Shown piece after piece: positions 57,373 through 64,000 of a stretch of 64,000 nt of DNA. Location of the stretch: the NCBI RefSeq assembly GCF_001687325.1, contig NZ_LZRD01000004.1, positions 1-64,000 on the forward strand, given 5' to 3'. Both the position numbers and the translations under genes were made by a program. The DNA is from Streptomyces sp. PTY087I2 (lineage in GTDB: Bacteria; Actinomycetota; Actinomycetes; Streptomycetales; Streptomycetaceae). Every line of letters starts with the position of its first letter. The first letter of the stretch is position 1. The notes below the pieces were generated by a model that was given only the letters and a program-made list of their open reading frames with translations, ran no database searches and was not told where the DNA came from.

Positions 57373-58747
57373 ACCGTGCGAGATCGCTCAGTACGCCGCT
57401 GACATTCAGAACCTGATGGCACCCGGAAGCCTGAGTTCCGGTAGCCGGAGTGCCGGGCTTGGCGCAGGTGACGGAAGCGGTGACGGTGGCGTTCTCCGGA
57501 ACCTGAATGGGGGTGACCCAGTGATAGTCCTGGTTGCGGAAGGTTTCCAGAGCGATCGTCGTGATCTTGTTCTCTCCGAAGGAGATCGTCACGAGGCCCT
57601 CGTCGCCCTGGAAGTTCGCCACCACGACGTCCGTGACGCGGAACACCTTCCCGGCCGGAACCTTGTAGGCGCCTTCCGCCGTGCCCCCCGCCCGGGTCTT
57701 CACGTCGATGGTCCTGGAGGCCTGCTCGCCCCCGCCGCCGCCACCGATCCCGCCGGTGCCGCCGCCCCCGCCGGTGCCGCCCGGGCCGGAACCGGTCCCG
57801 TCGGGGCCCGTGCCGTCCGGACCGGCCCCCTGGCCCTGGCCGCCGGCTGGGTTCTCCGCACCGCCGGGCGGCGTCGACCCCTGCTCCTTGCCCCGCTCGG
57901 TCTCCTCCTGCGCGGCCTTCGCCCCGGCCTGCTCGGCCGTGCTCTGCACCGCGGGCCGCACCAGGGCGAACCATGCGAGCAGCAGCGCGAGCAGCGCCGC
58001 CAGCACGATCAGCAGCCACTTGGGCAGCACGGGTATCTGGGCGAACTCCCCGGGCAGCGGCTCGGGTCCAGCGCCCTGCCCGTCGTCGGCGACGACCGCC
58101 ACCGCAGCCGCGGCCTTGGACTCGGCGTCCCCTTCGCCGCCCTCGGCGCTCTCGGTCGCCAGGACCTCGAACGGCCAGGTGACGGGCTCGCCGAACCAGA
58201 TCAGCTTCCGGGCCCGGACCTTCAGCGCGATCTCCGCCGACTCGCCCGGCTCCAGCCGCTTCTTGTCCGGCGTGAAGGCGAGGCGCAGATCCTCCCCGTC
58301 CTGCCGGCCCGCGAGAGCCACGTCGACCGGGGTGTTCCCCTTGTTCTGCACGGCGGTACGGAACCGGGCACCCAGCCAGCCCCGGCGGCGGCGCGGCTCC
58401 AGCTCCGTACGCAGCTCGTGGAAGGGCTCCACGGTCACCGTGGACTCCGGGACCACCACCGACTCGGGGCGCTCGGCGGGCAGCACCCGTACGGCCAGGG
58501 GGGTTTCGCCCGCCCGGACCTCGTGGGAACGGGGCGGGGCGAAGGTGAGGGTCACCGTCTCGGAGGTGCCCGGGTACAGCGACACACGCGCCGGCTCGAC
58601 GGTGGTCCAGGCGGCACAGTCGCCGACCACTTCGAGGGTGTAGGCCTCGACGATGTCGCCGTCGTTGCGCACGGTCAGGGTGGTCGTCGCGGTACCGCCC
58701 GGCGACACCGTCACCGTGGGGCTTGCGAGTTCGGCAGATGTGGTCAC
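57371..58747 (-). CDS. single-pass membrane protein with N-terminal beta-sandwich domains, injection-system locus
   Basis: A 458-residue protein of the kind often labelled hydrolytic protein in actinobacteria, with no catalytic motif visible. Residues 1-200 form two Ig/NEW3-like domains (GGTATTTLTVRNDGDIVEAYTL; FRTAVQNKGNTPVDVAL), with no signal peptide. A single helix (244-263, WLLIVLAALLALLLAWFALV) is followed by a charged coil, a Gly-rich linker (about 295-340) and a C-terminal beta domain (about 345-458) with two Cys. Predicted N-in, C-out. The GTG at 58747 has no clear ribosome site, so it may be leaderless. It is divergent from the LuxR gene and upstream of the sheath operon. Membrane docking of the apparatus is possible but unproved. 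Confidence 0.7.
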   Translation of the reverse strand: MTTSAELASPTVTVSPGGTATTTLTVRNDGDIVEAYTLEVVGDCAAWTTVEPARVSLYPGTSETVTLTFAPPRSHEVRAGETPLAVRVLPAERPESVVVPESTVTVEPFHELRTELEPRRRRGWLGARFRTAVQNKGNTPVDVALAGRQDGEDLRLAFTPDKKRLEPGESAEIALKVRARKLIWFGEPVTWPFEVLATESAEGGEGDAESKAAAAVAVVADDGQGAGPEPLPGEFAQIPVLPKWLLIVLAALLALLLAWFALVRPAVQSTAEQAGAKAAQEETERGKEQGSTPPGGAENPAGGQGQGAGPDGTGPDGTGSGPGGTGGGGGTGGIGGGGGGEQASRTIDVKTRAGGTAEGAYKVPAGKVFRVTDVVVANFQGDEGLVTISFGENKITTIALETFRNQDYHWVTPIQVPENATVTASVTCAKPGTPATGTQASGCHQVLNVSGVLSDLAR

Positions 58748-58951
58748 TCTGCGACCGTAGGCCGCCGACCCGGTGCGGCAGCAGAGACGCAAGGGCAAGA
58801 AGCGGGCAGCGGTGGTGCCCCGCGGGCCCACCGGCACGGTGTCCCCGGGCCCCCGCCCCGGGCCCGCGCACCCTGCCCCGGCCGGCGCGGGCGATGACGA
58901 GCACAGCAGGCATATCGGGCTCAAGTACCTGAGGAAGACGGGCACGGAACG
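58748..58951. other. divergent promoter region of the membrane protein and LuxR genes
   Basis: About 200 bases between two divergent genes of the injection-system locus. Very GC-rich, no clear inverted repeat. Must contain both promoters unless the minus gene is leaderless and starts at its GTG. Confidence 0.5.
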
Positions 58952-59674
58952 ATGACGATCACGGAAACGACGAACAGCACGGCGGCGCGCGGGCAGTACC
59001 GCAGGCCCGAGACCGCCGACCGCCGCACGCCCGGCGCCGGGGGAGCGGCCGGGGGCCGGGTCTCCGTCGCGGTGTACGCGGAGGACCTGATCCTGCACAC
59101 CGGCATGGTCCACCAACTGCGCGTGCGCCCCGAGATAGAACTGCTGCCGGAGGCCGATGCGGACCGGGCGCAGGTCTCCCTGGTCGTGGTGGACACGGTG
59201 GGCGAGTCCACCGTCCAGCTGCTGCACCGCCTCCAGCGCAACACGTCCACCCGCACCGGACTGGTCGTCGGCTACTTCGAGTCGGGCGCCCTCCAGACCA
59301 TGATCGAGTGCGGGGTCGCCGCCGTTCTCCGGCGCGCCGAGGCCGACCAGGACCGGCTCGTCCACCTGGTGCGCGCGATGGCCAACGGCGAGGGCGTCCT
59401 GCCGGGCGATCTGCTCGGCAAGCTCCTCGACCACGTCAGCTCCCTCCAGCGGACGGTCCTCGACCCCCGCGGGCTCACCCTGTCCACGCTCACCGCGCGC
59501 GAGGCGGAGATGATCCGGCTGGTCTCGGAGGGCTGCGACACCGCGGAGATCGCACAGAAGACGTCGTACTCGGAACGCACCGTCAAGAACGTCCTGCACG
59601 AGGTCGCGACCCGCCTCGAACTCCGCAACCGGGCCCACGCGGTGGGCTACGCGATGCGCCACGGCCTGATCTGA
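58952..59674 (+). CDS. LuxR-type regulator with atypical receiver domain
   Basis: A 240-residue regulator. Residues 36-150 look like a response-regulator receiver, with an Asp at 81 (LVVVD) and YAED in place of the usual acidic pair; the conserved Lys is Arg (VLRRAEA). This points to phosphorylation-independent control. The C-terminal LuxR helix-turn-helix is LTAREAEMIRLVSEGCDTAE to RTVKNVLHEVATRLELRNRA (about 178-230). No kinase is adjacent. It sits between the two arms of the injection-system cluster and probably regulates it. Confidence 0.88.
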   Translation: MTITETTNSTAARGQYRRPETADRRTPGAGGAAGGRVSVAVYAEDLILHTGMVHQLRVRPEIELLPEADADRAQVSLVVVDTVGESTVQLLHRLQRNTSTRTGLVVGYFESGALQTMIECGVAAVLRRAEADQDRLVHLVRAMANGEGVLPGDLLGKLLDHVSSLQRTVLDPRGLTLSTLTAREAEMIRLVSEGCDTAEIAQKTSYSERTVKNVLHEVATRLELRNRAHAVGYAMRHGLI

Positions 59675-60023
59675 GGCGCCCTGCCCCGGCCGGAGAACGG
59701 CACGCCTCCGGCCGGGCGGCCACCGGGGCTCCCACCTGGGCCGCCACCGGGGCTGCCGAGCAGGCCCGCGCGCCGGCCCGGGCCGACCACCCGGGGCTCC
59801 CGGAACGCCCTCGCTCCCCGTGGACCGGCCCGGGCCGCACCGGCGGCCCGCTCCCGGCGGACGGGCGCCCCCAAGGCACCCCGGTCACCGCCCGGCGGTC
59901 GCCCACCGCCGCAAAGGGCAGTGCTCCCTTCCCCCGTTCCGGGTACTCGCGGACTGTTCTCCGGACCCGCACGGGCGCGAGGCTGGCCGGTGGAGAGTCG
60001 ATCGACAGACTGTGAGGTGGGCC
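59675..60023. other. intergenic region between LuxR gene and propeller gene
   Basis: About 350 bases. Holds the terminator at 59685-59716, a 24-bp-period imperfect direct repeat around CACCGGGGCT (59720 and 59744), and probably the promoter of the propeller-cap operon near 59930-60010. No gene supported. Confidence 0.55.
59685..59716 (+). terminator. terminator after the LuxR gene
   Basis: A perfect 11-bp stem (59685-59695 with 59706-59716) and 10-base loop, 10 bases after the stop. Confidence 0.75.
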
Positions 60024-63000
60024 GTGACCGGCACTGCTGGCCCGGCGAAGCATTCCCGGCTGGGCCGACTGACCGGCGCGGTGGTGCTGTTGGCGCCGCT
60101 GCTGCTCGTCGGCTCGGCCGCCGCGCCCGACGGGGCGGGGCAGGCCGTCGCCGCCCCGGCCGACGCCGAACCGGGCCAGGCGGGGCGTATCGCCTTCGCC
60201 GGGACCGAACACCGCAGCCTCGGGCGGGCCAACGACCAGGACACCACCGACCCGCTCTTCGGCGACGGGCCCGCCCACTACGACCAGGACCCCTCCGCCC
60301 GCGGTGACGTCCTGGTCTTCACCAGCCTGCGCGACAGCGCCAAGCCCCAGGTGTACGTACGCGGCGCGGACGGCTCCGTACGCCGGCTCACCGACGGCCG
60401 GGACGCGGCCCGCCCCGAACTCTCCCCGGACGGGCGGACCGTCGTCTTCGACTCGGCGGAGCCCGGGCCCGGCGGAACCGTCCAGCGCGACCTCTGGTCG
60501 GTCGGCGTGGACGGCTCGAATCTGCGGCGGCTCACCGACACCGCCGACAACGAGGAGTCCCCGACCTGGTCCCCGGACGGCACGAGGATCGCGTACGCCT
60601 GCGACGGCGACACCGCGCTCGGCTGGCAGATATACGTACGGGACACCGCCGGCGGGCCGCAGACCCGGATCAGCGACGCACCGGCCGGCGACGCCACCGA
60701 GCCCTCCTGGAACCCGGGCACCGACCCCGCCGACCGGAACATCGTCGCGTACACCCTCACCACCAACCCCGACCCGGACGTCGACGACGGCACCGAACTG
60801 CGCGCCACCGAGGGCATCGGCACCGACCGCCCGCTGCTGGCCGGCGGGCACGCCGAGTGGGGCACCCGGTCGGCCTCCTGGCTGCCCGACGGCAAGGACA
60901 TCGTCTTCCTCAGCCCCTACCACACCTGCGGCTGCGACGACTTCGACCACGTCTACCGGGTGACCGCCTTCGACGGTACGAACCCGCCGGACCAACTGGT
61001 CGACGAGAACCGCCAGGTGGGGCCGCCCACCTGGTTCCCCCCGGCCGGGACCGTCGTCGTCCCCCGGATCACCCCGGACCCCGAGACCGTCAAGAAGCCC
61101 GACGAGCTGCTGGCCGCCGCGCAGATCGTGACGCTCCAGGACGTACGGCAGGACGGCTCCGACCCCCGCGACCTGGGCCTCACCATCCTCAAGGAGGACC
61201 CGGCGGCCCGTACCAACGACAACCCCGCCGTGGATCCCCTGTTCAACCCGGCCGAGGGCTACGACCCGTGGACCGAGCGGCAGAGCTACACGCCCGACGG
61301 CCGCCGCATCGTCGTCACCCGGTTCGAGGACACCGACGCCGGGCGGATCGAGCGGATCTGGATGGCCGACGCCGACGGCGGCAACGCGGCGGCGCTGCCG
61401 CTCGCCGGGCGCGGCCCGAACGACTGGGACACCGACCCCGCCTTCTCGCCCGACGGCACCAAGCTCGCCTTCACCCGCACCTCGCCCGGCGGCACCGGCG
61501 ACGCGGCGGGCCCCAGCCGCATCCTCGTCGCCGACGTCGCCAGCGGTGAGATCCTTGACGAGATCCGGCCGCCCGAGGGCCAGCAGACCGGCGGCGACGC
61601 CCAGCCCACCTGGTCCTCCGACGGCGTCAACCTCGCCTTCACCCGTAACCACGTCATCAACGGCAACGGCGGCAACAAGCACATCTGGGTGGTGCCGGTC
61701 GCCGACCTCGGCCGGCAGCGGGACCTGAGCGCCACCATCTGCCCCGGCGACTGCGACGTCATCGACGACAGCCCCGCGTTCTCCCCGGACGGCCTGAAGG
61801 TGGCGTTCAACCGCAAGGACGGCGGCGGCAGGGTCAACCAGCAGGCCGGCGTCCTCATCAAGCCCCTGAGCGGCGGCGGCTGCCGCGTCGTGCTGCCCTC
61901 CGTCCAGAAGGACAACCCCGACGGCTGCGACCTGCCGATCCCCGACACCACCGCGACCGGCCCCCACCAGCCCCGCGACGTGGCCTGGACGCCCGGCGGC
62001 GACAAGCTCGTGTTCACCGCACGCCGCGAACTCGCCCCGAACTCCCTGGAACAGCTCTCCGTCCTCGACATCGTCTCCGGCGACCTGACCCCCGTCGACA
62101 ACACGCACGCCGGACGGCAGAAGGAGCCCGCCCTCCAGCAGTCCGTCGACCTGTCGCTGACCGCCCCGCCCACCCATCCCGCCGTGGAGGTCGGCTCCGA
62201 CACCGAGGTGACGATCACCGTCACCAACCGGGGCCCCGCCCCCTCGCCCGGCACCATCCTCACTGTCGACGCCCCGCCCGGCGTACGGCTGGAGGAACTG
62301 ACCACCGATACCGCGACCTGCGCACCCGGCACCCCCCAGTGCGACCTCGGCACCGTCCCGCCCGGCGCCGACGTGGAGATCACCGCCCGGCTGACCGGCG
62401 TCACCACCGGCATCCAGCGCGTCAACTGGTCCGTCACCGGGGCCGTCATCGACCCCAACCCCACGGACAACGCCACCGGCACGATCGTCCCGGTCGAGGA
62501 CGCCCCGCCGCCCACCCCGCCCCCGACGACGCCCCCGCCGTCTCCCACCCCCACGACACCTTCCCCGACCCCTACGCCGACGACGCCTGCGCCGACACCC
62601 CCCGCACCCACCCCGCCGCCCGCGACCACACCGCCCCCGCCGCCGGCCCCCGCGCCCCCGCCGCCCGCGCCCGAGGCGGGGCCCGCCGTCACGGTGCGGG
62701 CCCAGCCCAGCCCCGGCTACGTCGGCGGCAAGGTGGTCGTCACGTACACCGTGCGCAACGGCAGGAACGCCCTGGCCACCGGCCTCCGGCTGGACCTCGG
62801 ACTGCCCCGGGACATCCCAGCGGGGCCACTCCCGGCGGGTTGCACCGCGGGCGCCTGCACGCTCCCCGACCTCGCGCCCCGTGCGTCCACGGTCATCAGC
62901 GTGGTCCTGTCGCCCGACAAGGCGCTGCGTACGACGATCACCGCGTCGCTCACCACCACCGGCACCGACGCGAACCTCCGCGACAACGTCTCCCGGATCC

Positions 63001-63317
63001 CGCTGCGCATCCTCCAGCCCCGGATCATCGCGGTGCCCAAGGTCGGCAAACCCGGCTTCGTCACCTCCGTACGCGGCAAGGACTTCCCGCCCGGCGCGCC
63101 CGTCACCCTCAGCTGGAAGCCCGGCATCACCGCCGCGGCCGCCCCGACCCGGCCGCTCGGCGACGGCACGTTCATCGCCCAGCTCCTCATCCTGGCCAAG
63201 GACCAGACCGGGCCGCGCGACATCATCGCGAAGGGCCCAGGCTTTAGCCCCGTGAAGACGGACTTCCTCGTGGTGCTCGGCACCATCACCCCGCCCGACG
63301 AGGTGATCCGCCGATGA
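60024..63317 (+). CDS. exported TolB-like beta-propeller protein with DUF11 domains
   Basis: A 1097-residue protein. A hydrophobic N-terminal segment ([19 protein letters not shown]) predicts export. Residues about 45-700 contain at least eight PD40/WD40-like repeats (PELSPDGRTVVFDS, PTWSPDGTRIAYA, PAFSPDGTKLAFTR, PTWSSDGVNLAFTR, PAFSPDGLKVAFNR). A DUF11 domain follows (about 707-820), then a Pro/Thr linker (825-889) and a second DUF11/CARDB-like domain with a transport-like IPT tail. The GTG at 60024 follows AGGTGG. Its stop overlaps the start of the DUF4255 cap gene (ATGA), so an exported protein is translationally coupled to a cytoplasmic cap component. A binding or scaffold role is inferred; no enzyme motif. 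Confidence 0.82.
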   Translation: MTGTAGPAKHSRLGRLTGAVVLLAPLLLVGSAAAPDGAGQAVAAPADAEPGQAGRIAFAGTEHRSLGRANDQDTTDPLFGDGPAHYDQDPSARGDVLVFTSLRDSAKPQVYVRGADGSVRRLTDGRDAARPELSPDGRTVVFDSAEPGPGGTVQRDLWSVGVDGSNLRRLTDTADNEESPTWSPDGTRIAYACDGDTALGWQIYVRDTAGGPQTRISDAPAGDATEPSWNPGTDPADRNIVAYTLTTNPDPDVDDGTELRATEGIGTDRPLLAGGHAEWGTRSASWLPDGKDIVFLSPYHTCGCDDFDHVYRVTAFDGTNPPDQLVDENRQVGPPTWFPPAGTVVVPRITPDPETVKKPDELLAAAQIVTLQDVRQDGSDPRDLGLTILKEDPAARTNDNPAVDPLFNPAEGYDPWTERQSYTPDGRRIVVTRFEDTDAGRIERIWMADADGGNAAALPLAGRGPNDWDTDPAFSPDGTKLAFTRTSPGGTGDAAGPSRILVADVASGEILDEIRPPEGQQTGGDAQPTWSSDGVNLAFTRNHVINGNGGNKHIWVVPVADLGRQRDLSATICPGDCDVIDDSPAFSPDGLKVAFNRKDGGGRVNQQAGVLIKPLSGGGCRVVLPSVQKDNPDGCDLPIPDTTATGPHQPRDVAWTPGGDKLVFTARRELAPNSLEQLSVLDIVSGDLTPVDNTHAGRQKEPALQQSVDLSLTAPPTHPAVEVGSDTEVTITVTNRGPAPSPGTILTVDAPPGVRLEELTTDTATCAPGTPQCDLGTVPPGADVEITARLTGVTTGIQRVNWSVTGAVIDPNPTDNATGTIVPVEDAPPPTPPPTTPPPSPTPTTPSPTPTPTTPAPTPPAPTPPPATTPPPPPAPAPPPPAPEAGPAVTVRAQPSPGYVGGKVVVTYTVRNGRNALATGLRLDLGLPRDIPAGPLPAGCTAGACTLPDLAPRASTVISVVLSPDKALRTTITASLTTTGTDANLRDNVSRIPLRILQPRIIAVPKVGKPGFVTSVRGKDFPPGAPVTLSWKPGITAAAAPTRPLGDGTFIAQLLILAKDQTGPRDIIAKGPGFSPVKTDFLVVLGTITPPDEVIRR

Positions 63318-64000
63318 TCCACGAAGTCGACGAAGGGCTGCGGCTGTTGCTCGCCGAGGCCGGACTGGAGGACAGCGGCGTCGACCTGGTCTTCGACGCC
63401 CCGACGAAGGACTGGTCGGCCCGTCGCAACGCCCCGACCATCAGCGTCTTCCTGCACGGCATCCGCGAGGACGCGGCCCGGCGGCGTACCGGCACGGCCG
63501 AGACGCACGACGAGGAAGGTGTCGTCACCGGGTGGCGGACCCCGCCGCGCTGGTTCGAGCTGACGTATCTGGTCACCGCCTGGACCAACCGCCCGCAGGA
63601 CGAACACCGCTTGCTCTCCGAGGTGTTGCGCACTCTCGTCCGCACCGACACGCTGCCCGCCCGGCTGCACACCGGCAGCCTCGCGGAACTCGGCCTGACC
63701 GTCGAGCTGGAGGCGGCGGGCCCCGGAGCCGGCGGCCCGTCGGCCTCCGACGTCTGGTCCGCGCTCGGCGGCGAGCTGAAGGCCGCTATCGACCTGCGGG
63801 TCCTGGCCCCGCTGGCCGGCGAACGCACCGCCGCCGGACCGCCGGTCACCGAGGGCCTCGTCATGAAGACCGCACCGCACCTGGACGGCGACCCCGGCGA
63901 CCCCGGCCGCCGGCTGCGCTACGACGGGGCGACCGACCCCGGCGGGCAGGGCTTCGCCGCACCCCGGGAACGGCGTCTGCCACCCGGCCGACGCAGGCGG
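63314..64000 (+). CDS. DUF4255 sheath-cap protein (Afp16/Pvc16-like), C-terminus cut by window end
   Basis: The first 229 codons of an open frame that continues past the window. MIHEVDEGLRLLLAEAGLE, APTKDWSARRNAPTISVFLH, RWFELTYLVTAWTNRPQDEH and LLSEVLRTLVRTDTLPARL are typical of DUF4255, the protein that terminates and caps the tube-sheath end distal to the baseplate. It is translationally coupled to the propeller gene. In related loci the AAA+ ATPase follows, so that gene is expected just to the right. Confidence 0.92.
   Translation, partial: MIHEVDEGLRLLLAEAGLEDSGVDLVFDAPTKDWSARRNAPTISVFLHGIREDAARRRTGTAETHDEEGVVTGWRTPPRWFELTYLVTAWTNRPQDEHRLLSEVLRTLVRTDTLPARLHTGSLAELGLTVELEAAGPGAGGPSASDVWSALGGELKAAIDLRVLAPLAGERTAAGPPVTEGLVMKTAPHLDGDPGDPGRRLRYDGATDPGGQGFAAPRERRLPPGRRRR

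Overview
The window looks like a Streptomyces chromosome. It is very GC-rich throughout, genes are dense with many GTG starts and 4-base ATGA/GTGA overlaps, and the gene content is typical: a glgE-treS-pep2-glgB operon, a secreted M4 protease with a P domain, an EF-hand protein, NarL-type two-component genes, a terpene cyclase, rare TTA codons and a contractile injection system. I saw no rRNA, tRNA, CRISPR array, insertion sequence or prophage integrase. Nearly all very long ORFs antisense to the genes below are GC-driven shadows and are left out.

Layout. 1-9 kb: the GlgE pathway on the minus strand (glgE, treS, pep2, start of glgB), with glycogen phosphorylase glgP divergent from it; glgX lies at 27.5-29.8 kb. 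Together they cover conversion of trehalose to maltose to maltose-1-phosphate to alpha-glucan, and its breakdown. 9-20 kb: a secreted alginate-lyase-family protein, an M4 metalloprotease, a TetR regulator divergent from a flavin monooxygenase with a 14-bp palindrome between them, an oversized SUKH protein, a nucleotidyltransferase, and a coupled PAP2 phosphatase/diacylglycerol-kinase-like pair. 19.6-27.5 kb: a heterodimeric ABC exporter with one degenerate site, then an ABC-2 exporter with its own histidine kinase and response regulator. 29.9-42.2 kb: two paralogous L,D-transpeptidase lipoproteins, an enoyl-CoA hydratase, an anti-sigma-factor-like ATPase with a TTA codon, a NodB-like lipoprotein, an EF-hand protein, a CopD-like membrane protein, a carboxylesterase, a large PGRP-type amidase and a class I terpene cyclase with a TTA codon.

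42.5-64 kb: the most interesting part, a Streptomyces-type extracellular/cytoplasmic contractile injection system (eCIS, phage-tail-like). A 13-gene minus-strand operon runs sheath, tube, tail-assembly protein, a 52-residue protein, a 1094-residue disordered protein, second tube protein, LysM adaptor, VgrG-like spike, PAAR tip, gp25, baseplate J, tail protein I, and finally a membrane protein with zinc ribbons and a glycan-binding-type domain. A second single-pass membrane protein, an atypical LuxR regulator, a large exported beta-propeller/DUF11 protein and the DUF4255 cap gene (cut by the window end) lie to the right. No tape-measure or AAA+ ATPase gene is recognisable in the window; they are probably beyond 64,000.

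Such injection systems are already described in Streptomyces, so the apparatus itself is not new. The least explained parts are the disordered protein with repeated (V/L)QR motifs, the two membrane proteins, and the propeller gene coupled to the cap gene. Starts were chosen from ribosome-binding sites, overlaps and domain boundaries; no database search was run.
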